DNA of 64,000 bases from Weissella confusa (lineage in GTDB: Bacteria > Bacillota > Bacilli > Lactobacillales > Lactobacillaceae). Position 1 is the first letter of the stretch. The number at the start of each line of letters is the position of its first letter. The position numbers were made by a program, and so were the translations under genes. The DNA lies in NCBI GenBank assembly GCA_014332815.1, contig JACSZT010000003.1, positions 248,001-312,000 of the forward strand, written 5' to 3'. The notes under the pieces were generated by a model. That model was given only the letters and a program-made list of their open reading frames with translations. It had not been told where the DNA came from and ran no database searches. Shown here in pieces: positions 54,824 to 64,000 of this stretch.

Positions 54824-56209
54824 TTCAATGCGACGAGCGTACACACGCTTCTTCGTTGCATCAATACGTTCAACCAAGACACCGGCACGGTACGTCGTGT
54901 TTGGTTGACCTTCGAAGTGCTCGAAGTCAACTTGCTCTGCGCTACTTACCTTACCATTCAATGCTAGCTTGATACCAGCTGAAATAAATGGACGATCACG
55001 CAAATTCTTCTCTAGAATGACAGTTGAAACTGGTCCACCACCGTAAACCAACGCCTTCTTACGGAAGCACTTGGCAAACTTGTTGATATCTTGTGCGTCT
55101 TGTTCATCCTTAACAAACACAACACGATCCAAATCAGCCCCGACAAATGAAGGTACACGCGCTGATGAACCCAATGCGTAAACCAACTTGTCAAAACTTT
55201 CTTCAATCATCGAACCATCTAAGTTAACTTCAATCTTCTTACCTTGATTTTCAACTGAAACAACTTCTTGGTGCTTACGCAAAACCACCTTGTTGTCAGT
55301 CAATGTCTTTTCAAGGTCTTCTTGCACAGTTTGGTCAAAGTAACGTGTCATCAAACGCTCTGAACGCGTCACAAACGTCACGTGAACACCGGCGTGAACC
55401 AACGCAGCAGCCAATTCCAAGTATTGATCGAACTTCCCATCAACAACGGCTGAATCACCGACTGCATAAATGTCAGGATTTGATGATTGCATTTGGCCAT
55501 TAACGACAATAGCCCCATTGTCACGCATATCAACTTGGCCAGCCAACAACATCGTGTTTGGTTGCAAACCAGAAGCAATGGCCATAAAGTCAAAGACTTC
55601 TGAAGTACCGTTATTCGGTGTGTGAATATCCAAACGTTCAATCGTCTCGCCAATTCGCTCCTTGGCGGCCGTAACCGTCAAACCAGTCTTATAGAAGAAA
55701 CGGTCAAACACTGAGAAACCAATAGTACGCAAGATTGGTTGGATTTGAACATCCACACCTGCCAATGCATAACCAGCAACACGGCCCATCTTAAGGGCTG
55801 CAGACATCAATGGAGACTCGAAGTAGGTGTCCAAGAATGCCAATTGATCAACAGTCAAACCTGATGAAACGGCGTGTGATAACGTCGTAATAACTTCGGC
55901 CGCAGCTGGCGCGTTCGTTGCAATTTGTGCACCGTACACAATACCAGTTTCATAATCATAAATTAGGGATGCCAAAATATCTGACTTCTCACCCAAAGCG
56001 TGAATCGTTGCTCTAACATTCTGTTATGAGCGCACAAAAAAACAGCCTCCGAAGAAGCTGTTTCCAGTTATTTATTATTGAAAGCCGTTAAGCTCGTCAT
56101 CCCCATCCGTAACTTTCTTCGTTACTTCTTGGCCATGACGGCGTTGGTATTCAGCGATAACACCCATTTCACCCAAACGGTTGGCAACTGAGTATGGCAA
56201 GTTAATCTC
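54627..56209 (-). CDS. nox: NADH oxidase-like flavoprotein, redox cysteine absent
   Basis: Rebuilt: + strand 54741-56147, 468 aa. FAD motif VVIGGAHAGLSAVNAF at residues 3-18; KLVYALGSSARVP; NAD site ALVYGGGP-type then VHAGVHVTFVTRSERLM; MLLAGQVDMRDNGAIVVNG, DIYAVGDSAVV. In water-forming NADH oxidases the redox-active Cys near residue 42 is in S-C-G; here the equivalent reads PFISAGIKLALNG, Ala for Cys. It may form peroxide or act as a different pyridine nucleotide oxidoreductase. Confidence 0.8.
56034..56062 (-). terminator. Terminator after nox
   Basis: Hairpin ACAGCTTCTTCGGAGGCTGT with TTTTTTG on the minus strand. Confidence 0.75.
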
Positions 56210-56407
56210 TATGTAACATTTCGTTACGTTCCCCGTATTTACTCAGACTATAATACGCACTCCGCTAACAAAAAGCAAGCGCCACAATTACGATTTATTC
56301 GTAATAAATCCAATCAGCCTGGCACAAGCACCTGGTATTGCTACGTTTATCAAATAATTGCGAACTTTATTTATGTTTTCAATTTAAATAATACGCAATA
56401 ATTCAGA
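56210..56407 (-). promoter_or_regulatory. Promoter region of BMP 3
   Basis: About 300 bp (rebuilt 56148-56453) without a gene. Minus strand has TTGTTA, 16 bp, TATTAT in front of BMP 3, and a TTACGAATAAATCGTAA palindrome. Confidence 0.4.
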
Positions 56408-56408
56408 T

Positions 56409-57595
56409 TTATCATCTACGCCACCAACATCGGTCACGATTGCGACCGTGTAATTCTTCTTCGCATTCCCGGCATCGTTTCCTGACATCGCATATGCAGC
56501 GCCCCCAACGACTGCAACCGCCACAACACCACCAACTAACAACAATCGACGTGATACCATTTCAACGTCCTCCCAAAATAACATTCTGTTGTATATATCT
56601 CTAAAGGCATTCACAGTCGCGTCGTGAAGCGAGTAACCAATCCCCGCCACCATGCTGTACTTAGCCGTCACAGCTTGTTGGAAATTCGTTGCATAATCTG
56701 CTTGCGTCTTTGATTGGAAATAATTATAACCATTCACACCCTTAGTTAACTTGTGTGATTTCCCCCACTTTTCAAGACCTTCCCAAGCTGATTGGTTGAA
56801 TGAGGCATCAACAATGTTACCGTGCATTCCACCAACAAAACCAACAGTATTCGAACCTAAATCCTTCGCCTTCGTCGCCGCAGCAACTCCCGCCAAGTAT
56901 GATGATTGTTCTGATCGGAACATCACTGACGCCACATTCTTCGTCTTCTTCGTGTCGATGTCATCCACCAACACAAAGTCCGTCTTTGGATTCTTCTTTG
57001 CCTTAGTATCCTTAGCTGACGTGAAGACACCGTTTCCAACGGCACCAGCAGCTTGGAAAATCACCTTCTCACCCTTAGCAATCATGGCGTTCGTAATTGT
57101 CTGCCCCTTAGATGCATCAGTAAATGAGTCAGCGTATTGCACATCAACCTTAATGTTCTTATCGACCGATTGCACACCGGCAACATACCCCGCTTCAAAT
57201 GTTTTACCACCTGGGAATTCACCCTTCATCGCCTTATTGGCCACCAATTCAAGTCCACGTCCAACGCCAGTAATTGACGACGTTAACGTGAAGTTAGACT
57301 TTTTACCGTCCTTTGATGTATAAGCGCCCATATCTGATTGATCCATGTCGACACCGATTACCCAGACCTTATCCTTTGAATCGGCAACTAGTTGTTGATT
57401 TTTTCAAAAAAACTCGGCCATTTCATTCACCATTATTTAGAATTGTTGATTGAATTTCGAACCAGCAGGGTGGTTAGGCACCTTGATTTTACCTGACACG
57501 ATATCATCCTTCGCCTTTTCAACCGCGGTCTTCTCATCGTTGGTCATATTCTTAGTTGGTGTTGCCACACCGCCTTCCTTCAAACCATAAGCAAC
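56409..57595 (-). CDS. BMP/PnrA-family nucleoside-binding protein 3
   Basis: Rebuilt: + strand 56454-57557, 367 aa. N-terminus MVSRRLLLVGGVVAVAVVGG (membrane anchor, no lipobox Cys), then [93 protein letters not shown]. Near-identical to BMP 4 over most of its length; a recent duplication. GGGAGGACG ribosome site. Confidence 0.9.
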
Positions 57596-57794
57596 CGAAC
57601 TTCGCCTAGATAAATCAACCACTATTTTTCGTGTTTAGCTCGCAATAAACCATCGACTTACGTATTATCAATTAAAAATAAGTCTATTTACGAACTTAAA
57701 TCGCGTTTTTAAACCGAACGTCAGCAAAAAGCCGTTTTATTCGATTAACGAAGTTGTTCACCTTGCAAAATAGCGAACATAATAAATGACCAAG
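57596..57794 (-). promoter_or_regulatory. Intergenic region between BMP 3 and BMP 4
   Basis: About 310 bp (rebuilt 57558-57867), AT-rich, with no gene. A hairpin AAACGGCTTTTTGCTGACG and a TTGAGGGG ribosome site near BMP 4 are visible; nothing else is supported. Confidence 0.35.
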
Positions 57795-58981
57795 CCATCG
57801 CTACTGTAAAATTCTTTTTTGCATCATCGCTCTTATTACCAATAACCGAAAATGCTGCAATTCCTGCAACTGCAACGACGGCAATGCCACCCGCAATCAT
57901 CAATCGACGTGAGACCATGTTTATATTACCCCTCAAATTTGAATCATCTTGTTTTACGACCAACCGTCGTAAAACCACTTGCTATATAATATACCCAATA
58001 CCAGCTACCAAATCGTACTTACCATTAATTGCTTGCTGGAAGTTTGGTGCAAAATCAGCTTGGGTGTCGGATTGGAAATAGTTGTAGCCATTTTGACCCT
58101 TCTCAAGACCGTGTGACTTTCCCCACTTTTGAACACCTTCCCAAGCAGATTGGTTAAATGACTTATCATCAACACCACCAACATCAGTAACAATGAAACC
58201 AACAGATGAGCCACCAAGATCCTTCGTCTTAGTTGCGGCTGCGACACCGGCCAAATATGATGACTGTTCTGAACGGAACATCAATGAGACAACGTTCTTC
58301 GTCTTCTTCGTATCAACATCGTCAACCAACACAAACTCAGTCTTTGGGTTCTTCTTGGCCGCATTAATCGTCGCATCATGCAATGCGGCGTTACCAACAG
58401 TTCCAGCGGCTTGGAAAATTACCTTCTCGCCCTTAGCCATCATCGCCTTGGCAATCGTTTGTCCCTTAGCGGCATCCGTAAATGAATCCGCATATTGCAC
58501 ATCAACGTTCATGTTCGGATCAACTGACTTCACACCAGCCGTATAACCAGCTTCGAAGGCATCGATGATGTTACCGTGCATACCAGTCGCCTTGTTAGCA
58601 ACTAGCTCAAGACCACGTCCAACACCAGTAATTGATGACGTTAACGTGAAGTTAGACTTTTTACCATCTTTGTCCTTGTAAGCGCCCATGTCTGATTGGT
58701 CCATATCAACACCGATGACCCAAACCTTATCCTTTGAATCAGCCGTCATCGTTTGGTTATTGTCCTTCGCTGCAGTGAAAACATCTATCTACTATTAGAA
58801 ATTTTGGTCAAACTCAGATCCTTCAGGGTGGTTAGGCACCTTGATATCACCAGCGATAATGGCCTTCTTTGCCTTAGCAACAGCGGCCTTCTCGTCGGCT
58901 GACATGTACTTAGTAGGCGCCGCAACGCCACCTTCCTTCAAACCATAAGCAACAACTGTTCCGCCTGGGAAGTTACCCTTC
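57795..58981 (-). CDS. BMP/PnrA-family nucleoside-binding protein 4
   Basis: Rebuilt: + strand 57868-58971, 367 aa, same length as BMP 3. MVSRRLMIAGGIAVVAVAGI anchor, [77 protein letters not shown], ends GDIKVPNHPEGSEFDQNF. It probably presents nucleosides to the same ABC core as BMP 5. Confidence 0.9.
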
Positions 58982-58987
58982 TTTTTC

Positions 58988-59082
58988 GTTAAACGTTTTA
59001 CTGGTTTTAAGACATTTTATAACGTAAAACACGAACGAAAATAACGATTTTAGTCACATTGTTTTTGGTAAAAACGTTTTAC
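58988..59082 (-). promoter_or_regulatory. CG-centred operator-like repeats upstream of BMP 5
   Basis: GTAAAAACGTTTTAC (59068-59082) and GTTAAACGTTTTAC (58988-59001) are near-palindromes of the TGTAAAACGNTTTACA type found upstream of rbsK and the CNT permease. They lie between the BMP 4 terminator and the BMP 5 gene. Confidence 0.5.
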
Positions 59083-59151
59083 TTGGTTTTGATAACCTGG
59101 TTAAACTCCTTATTTTCGTCACGCTTTTTTCTTTACAAAATAGTTACAAAA

Positions 59152-59177
59152 CAAAAGGGCCGAGTTAACTCGGCCCT
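59152..59177 (-). terminator. Terminator after BMP 4
   Basis: Perfect palindrome AAGGGCCGAGTTAACTCGGCCCTT followed by TTGTTTTG on the minus strand. Confidence 0.85.
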
Positions 59178-59180
59178 TCA

Positions 59181-60565
59181 CACAACACCACCGATAATCA
59201 AGTTACGACGTGAAACCATGTCTCATTTCCTCCAAAAGTACGATTTGTACTGTTCCTAGTAATTCCCATGTCTAGTTAACAAATGTTTTTCTTGTTAACC
59301 TGACTTGCCTTGATTAGTATATAAGGTTCGCTTAATAAAAACAATGAAGAAAGTGTGAATTTCGTTCGTTTAACTCGGAAAGTAGTCGTAACCATTCTTA
59401 CCCTTTTGAAGGTCGTGTGACTTTCCCCACTCGCTTACACCGTTCCAAGCAGACTCGTTAAATGACTTGTCATCAACACCACCAACGTCAGTCACCATTG
59501 CGACTGAAAAGTTCTTCTTTGAATCTGAGTTGTTGTTGTTCATTGCGGCGATACCAACACCAGCTGCAACGACAAGCTTGTAAGTCAATGAGGCAACGTT
59601 CTTGTATTGCTTCTTAGCAACATCGTCAATCAAAACGTAATCCGTCTTTGGGTTTTGCTTGGCAGATGCAACCAACGCGTCGTTCGTTGCGTAACCAACA
59701 CCGATCAACATGTTGTAACCAGCAGATACACCTTGTTGGAAGTTCGTTGCGAAGTCAGCGTTCGTCTTTGATGCCGTATCCGTAAATGACTCAACGAATT
59801 GTGCATCAACCGTCATGTTAGGGTCAACTGACTTAACACCAGCGATGTATCCAGCCTCGAATGATTGGATAACAACTGAGTTCATACCACCGATGAAGCC
59901 AACCTTTGAGTCACCCAATTCCTTAGCCTTCGTCGCTGCGGCAACACCAGCCAAGTATGATGCTTCTTGTTGCTTAGTCTTGTAGTTACCTTGGTCGTTT
60001 TGGTCCATGTCAACGCCGATAACCCAAGCCTTGTCCTTTGATCCAAAGTCTAGGTCCGTGTTGATGTCCTTAGCAGCTGTAAACACAGCGTTTCCGGCAG
60101 GTCCAGCAGCTTGGAAGATAACGTGCGCACCTGATGTGTAGATAGCGCTAGCAATCGTCTTAGCCTTTGGTTCAGCCTTCTCGACAGCTGCCTTTTCTTC
60201 GGCATCCAAGTTCTTCTTAGTGATAGCAACACCGCCATCCTTCAAACCGTAAACCACCGTCTTGCCGCCTGGGAATTCACCCTTCATTGATTGGTTAGCA
60301 ACCTTAACGATTGAGCTAGCAATTTCCTTGATAGCTGACGTCAACGTGAAGTTGTCCGACTTGCCATGTATTTTTTACTAAATTATCCACTATTTGAGAG
60401 GCTATTATTCGTCTATTAACATGCCTGTAATACTATTTCGAGATAAGTTCATGGTTGTAAAAAGAAAAACAGGAACTTTCTTTCGAAAGCCCCTGTTTTA
60501 ATTCGTCTTTTAAACGTTTTACTTCATAGTGCTTGGTACAGTAACTTCGCCTGACTTGATAGCTT
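59181..60565 (-). CDS. BMP/PnrA-family nucleoside-binding protein 5
   Basis: Rebuilt: + strand 59339-60415, 358 aa. MVSRRNLIIGGVV anchor after [94 protein letters not shown]; ends SGEVTVPSTMK. Being directly upstream of the ATPase and permease genes, it is the cognate receptor of that transporter. A terminator-like hairpin between it and the ATPase may lower downstream expression. Confidence 0.9.
60466..60507 (-). terminator. Terminator between BMP 5 and the ATPase gene
   Basis: AAACAGGGGCTTTCGAAAG..AAGTTCCTGTTTTT hairpin, minus strand; the usual receptor-to-ATPase attenuation arrangement. Confidence 0.75.
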
Positions 60566-60566
60566 G

Positions 60567-62347
60567 GTTTTCTCCCAACAACGCGTGAATTTGCCCGCGC
60601 TTGACTTGCAAATTAATGTGGTCGTTCGCACGGAACTCACCAAATTGCTTCACAATATCGCGCATTTCAAGCACAATTGGCTCTTCTGCCATAGTCATTT
60701 CTCCCTAGAAGCTTTCTTCATTCACAAAGGTTTCTTATTTGTGAAACAATATGTTTATTTTACGTTCTGAACCCAAGATGATGTTTTCTGTAACTGTAAA
60801 CGCATCAATCAACATAAAGTGTTGGTGCACCATTCCGATACCCAACTCTGCAGCCTTTGATGGGCTATCAACAATTACCTTTTCACCGTTGATCAAGATG
60901 TCACCAGCCGTTGGTTGCAACAAGCCAGACAATTGATTCATCAACGTTGACTTTCCGGCACCCAAAACGGCGGTTGGCTCATCGAAAATCAAGATATCAG
61001 CACCACGGTACAACGTCTTCAAAATTTCAACACGTTGTTGCATACCGACTGAGATGTCCCCAGCCAATGCATTTGGATCAACATCCAAACCGTATTGTTC
61101 TGACAACTTCTTAATATCAGCCGCTGCCGTCTTCGTATCCAACTTCACACCATTAACGGAAACCATGATGTCAGCCAATTCTTGTGATGACACGCCCGCA
61201 ACTGGGAATGAGTCAATTGATTGTCCACGACGGATAACCGTTACTTGATCAGCAACCGCCTTGATTTCATCAAGCTTGTGCGTAATCAAGATGACTGACT
61301 TACCTTCAGCTGCCAAGCCCTTCAAAATCGTCATCAATTCATCGATTTCTTGCGGCGGCGCTGAGATGAATTCTGATTGACCATTACCGTCAATTCCGGC
61401 AATACCCACGACTTCACCAGCACGGAAATCCAAGCTCAAGTTCTTCACAACTTCAACACCGCGAGCGTCCTTAACCGTCAAATCCGACACAGACAAAACT
61501 GTGTCAGTTGGGTGAGCAGGCTCCTTTTCGGTAGAGAATAGTGAAACTGAACGACTCTTTGACATTGGGGCCTTGTAGTATGTTTGCAAAGCAATATTCT
61601 CAGCCAACGTCATATCCAATTCCAACCCAAAGCGGTGACGATCTTCAGGAATGTGACCAACACCTGATTCAGTAATTTGACGTGGCTTCTTGTTCGTGAT
61701 GTCCTTGCCCTTCAACGTGACCTTACCTGATGCAGTTGGCATCAAACCAGTCAGAACGTCCAGTCCACGCGTTGGTTGCGCAGCAATCACAAAGTCGGCA
61801 TCACGGTCCAACTCACGCGCGATAATCGCCTTTTGTTGGTTACCACCAGACAAAGCACTTGCCGGTACCAATTCGTTAACTGTACGAACGTCGAACTTCT
61901 CAATCAATTCACGGGCGTGTGAGTTGATTTGCTCATAGTCCAATACGCCAGGCATACCGGCCATCAACAAACCAAGCTCGTTCTTTGACGTCTCGTTTGC
62001 ATTAACGACACCAGTAATCTCACCGTGTGAGATAACAGCAATACGGTCAGCGACGTTCAAAATTTCATCCAATTCGAAACTTACCAACATAACAGCCTTA
62101 CCTGCATCACGTTGATTGATCAATTGTTGGTGAATATATTCAATTGCACTTTCAATGATGAGCCCAACGCTGATTGCACCAAGCTAATGTAACCAGTAAC
62201 AGGGTTAAATCCTGATACCAACATGATGATCGCACCGACCATCAATCCAAAGAAGACAGCCAAGCCTGCTACGAGACCTGTGCCGTATGAATTAATCTTA
62301 TTCACCAGTCTACTCCCCCGCTAATTGCGCACGCGCTTCTGCCAATG
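60567..62347 (-). CDS. Nucleoside ABC transporter ATPase (double-domain)
   Basis: Rebuilt: + strand 60632-62188, 518 aa, the size of the NupA/YufO group. First domain: MRDIVKQFGEFRANDHINLQ, GENGAGKSTLMNQLSG (Walker A), GMVHQHFMLIDAFTVTENII, SVGMQQRVEILKTLYRGADI, LIFDEPTAVL, THKLDEIKAVAD. Second domain: GIAGIDGNGQSEF, HIPEDRHRFGLELDMTLAEN, LSGGNQQKAIIARELDRDAD with a degenerate Walker B (AAQPTRGLDV). Drives uptake of nucleosides bound by the BMP proteins. Stop almost touches the permease start. Confidence 0.92.
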
Positions 62348-63337
62348 CGCTCCGATGATAACAGCCAACGGAATTGACAACCAAGGCGTCATTGATTGGT
62401 TAACCAAGACGAACCATGTTGAAGCAATCCACCCAACCCAAACTTGACCAGCAAGTCCGATGTTGAAGAATCCAGCTGATTGGGCAACCAAGAATCCAGC
62501 AGCCGTCAAAATCAACGGCGTCATTGAACGAAGCACTTCACCAATATCCCAACGCAATGAATCGCTGGCGTGCAAGGTGTTCGTCATATCAGTTGTCGCC
62601 ATCAACTTCTTTGGCAATCCTTGCACAAAGGCATTTCCACCATACAAAGCGATGTAGTTCAACATGATTGTTGTGATAACTTCTGACGCACCGAATTGGG
62701 CACGCAACCAACCAGGCAAAGCACCCATCAAAGCACCCGCAAGCGAAATCGTCATGGCCGTCACAGCCGTACGCTTAGCTGACATACCAGCGTAGCGCGC
62801 TGCGTCTGGGTTCAACCCAACGGCACGAATTTCAAAACCAAGCGTCGTGCGCTTCATGATGAACCAAACGGCTACCAACGCAACAATGGCGATGATGAAG
62901 CCGATGTTCAAACGTGAACCACCCGTCAAGTTTGACAAGAAAGCCAATGGCATTCCCAAACCACCAACTGACAAAATTGAGAACAACAAAGCGGCAAAGA
63001 AGATTCCTAGGAATGATCCTGATGCCAACAAAGCAACGGCCATACCATCGTAACCAACTTGTGGGGCAGCTGTTTGAGAGAAGATGTTTAGGTACGTTCC
63101 CAAACCTTCTGTTGCACCAGCCAAACCAGCCAACAAACCCGATCGTTTCCAAACTCATGATTACTCTGCCTCCTCTACTTTCTTCTCAGGTTCCTTAGGA
63201 CCCTTCATCTTCTTGGCTTTTTGCTTTGCATCGTCTTCGTCAATCTTAACCAAGATCAAACGAATCAAGTAGTTAGCACCAATAAAGAAGATGATTGAGG
63301 CCGTTACAACAGAAACCAATTCAGTTGGCACACCTGA
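62151..63337 (-). CDS. Nucleoside ABC transporter permease (NupB/YufP type)
   Basis: Rebuilt: + strand 62193-63317, 374 aa, GTG start after GGGGGAGTAGACTG. About nine membrane segments: VAGLAVFFGLMVGAIIMLVS, SAGFFNIGLAGQVWVGWIAS (BPD_transp_2 signature), QFGASEVITTIMLNYIALYG, GLNPDAARYAGMSAKRTAV, GATEGLGTYLNIF; charged C-terminal tail DEDDAKQKAKKMKGPKEPEK. Coupled to the second permease. Confidence 0.9.
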
Positions 63338-64000
63338 TCAAACCAAGCCATGGCGTCAAACCACCAAATTGACCAGCGAACGTCAAGTTAAAGACAACAC
63401 CGGCGAAGGCTCCCATAATCATGGTTCCTTCCAATCCAACGTTAACAACACCGGCACGTTCTGAGAACGTACCACCCAATGCAGTGAAAATCAAAGGCGC
63501 TGAGTAAACCAACGTACTTGAAATCACCAATTGCACTGGCACGTTCCAGTAACCAAAGTTTTCAGCAATCATTGATGTTTGACCCTTACCGTACATCAAC
63601 TTGATCAAGTAAACACCCAAAGCTGGCGCCATCAAGTTCATAACTGTACCTGACACGATGTGGTCGGCACGCAACGTCACCGTTGCAACCGCGTGCAACA
63701 ATGAGAAAATCAACCCAATAACCGCTCCAGCTAGTGTGTAACGCAAGGCGTAAACATTCAATCCCAACGTATCAGCAGCTTGTGGGTTTTCACCAACGGA
63801 ACGCAAACGCAATCCGAAACGTGTCTTAAACAAAACCCATGATGCAACAAAGGCAATAATGATTGCAACCCAGGCCGTTGAAGACGTCTTCGTAAAGAAG
63901 ATCGTTCCAATAACTGGAATCTTTGACAAGAGAACGATGGCCATTGATTGTGAGAAACCAAAGAACAACGCTGCCGCCATGGCACCAACTGGGTTCCAAC
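63141..64000 (-). CDS. Nucleoside ABC transporter permease (NupC/YufQ type), partial
   Basis: Rebuilt: + strand from 63320, running off the window end. Start MSLETIGF; SSTLVYSAPLIFTALGGTFS, ERAGVVNVGLEGTMIMGAF (family signature), HAVATVTLRADHIVSGTVMN, FKTRFGLRLRSVGENPQAAD. Partner of the preceding permease in the BMP-dependent importer. Confidence 0.9.

Larger units (their letters stand above)
1..64000. other. Periodic 197-bp in-place inversions (period 198 bp)
   Basis: Every 198 bp, 197 bases are reverse-complemented in place and one base (198k+176) is untouched. Seen directly: in dnaB, birA, oppA, gdpP, rbsK, IspE and all other genes, pieces of about 66 codons read on one strand but run N-to-C in the opposite direction, with breaks at positions equal to 175 modulo 198 from 175 to 63931. 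Undoing the inversions restores frame at each junction checked. The single uninverted base is supported because treating it as fixed restores the catalytic Lys codon of the D-amino acid transaminase (51061 junction), Arg in a permease (9283 junction) and removes junction stop codons in oppA, the MoxR gene and the DUF1002 gene. Regular spacing through essential genes excludes a biological cause. Confidence 0.97.

Noticed and set aside
1-64000. A natural DNA-rearrangement system (shufflon, ciliate-like scrambling, programmed inversions)
   Set aside because: No recombinase, no recurrent boundary sequence at the breakpoints, and a fixed 198-bp arithmetic period running through ribosomal, replication and intergenic DNA.
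1-64000. CRISPR arrays, prophage, integrative elements, tRNA and rRNA genes
   Set aside because: I looked for repeat-spacer arrays, phage structural genes, integrases and conserved RNA motifs and saw none.

Overview
READ THIS FIRST. The window is not in natural order. With a period of exactly 198 bp, 197 consecutive bases are reverse-complemented in place and one base (positions 176, 374, 572 ... 198k+176) is left as it was; the inverted segments are 1-175, 177-373, 375-571 and so on to the window end. As given, almost every gene is therefore broken into pieces of about 66 codons that read on one strand but lie in the opposite order. Reversing each segment in place (x becomes s+e-x, strand flips) restores about 60 continuous reading frames of normal family length. 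I checked this by hand at several dozen junctions in genes spread over the whole window. This looks like a data-processing or construction effect, not biology. In the feature table, start-end is the footprint of a gene's pieces in the sequence as given, and the strand is the one on which those pieces read here. 'Rebuilt' coordinates in the evidence refer to the repaired sequence, where the strand is opposite.

Organism: a low-GC Gram-positive of the Lactobacillaceae, most like the Weissella/Leuconostoc group. The reasons are PepV, a DUF1002 secreted protein, the Opp system, LacI- and Mga/Rgg-type regulators, cre-like sites, strong GGAGG ribosome sites and many tight Rho-independent terminators. 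There is no rRNA or tRNA in the window to settle the genus.

Layout: 1-6700 pepV end, an anchored surface protein, DUF1002 protein, flavodoxin, birA-bioY, guanylate-kinase-like protein, Ser-rich and DUF membrane proteins. 6700-9680 glutamine-type ABC operon. 9680-10273 large structured RNA, copy 1. 10473-13243 Dyp peroxidase, MFS exporter, small protein. 13443-16411 LacI regulator, rbsK, rpiA. 16413-19579 Rgg-like and Mga-like regulators and an Spx/ArsC-like protein. 19580-20570 poorly explained DNA. 20571-24925 DMT transporter, CNT nucleoside permease, two nucleoside hydrolases. 25125-31261 oppA (interrupted) and oppBCDF. 31262-31855 structured RNA, copy 2. 31857-36013 gdpP-rplI-dnaB. 36015-39181 MFS, FUSC, M20 peptidase. 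39381-42547 MoxR/VWA operon with two small paralogues. 42351-50665 DUF454, ispE, two BMP proteins, two SseB proteins, ferredoxin-NADP reductase, gpmA, YbjQ. 50469-56209 D-amino acid transaminase, YitT, AI-2E/ArsR pair, membrane protein, NADH oxidase. 56409-64000 three BMP proteins and the nucleoside ABC transporter.

The main biological theme is nucleoside and ribose salvage: a CNT permease, two nucleoside hydrolases, ribokinase and ribose-5-phosphate isomerase, plus an ABC nucleoside importer with five paralogous substrate-binding proteins. CG-centred TTGTAAA..TTTACAA operators of LacI type recur upstream of these genes. The most interesting biological signal that survives the scrambling is a pair of ~590-nt structured RNAs whose helices are kept by compensatory changes between the two copies.
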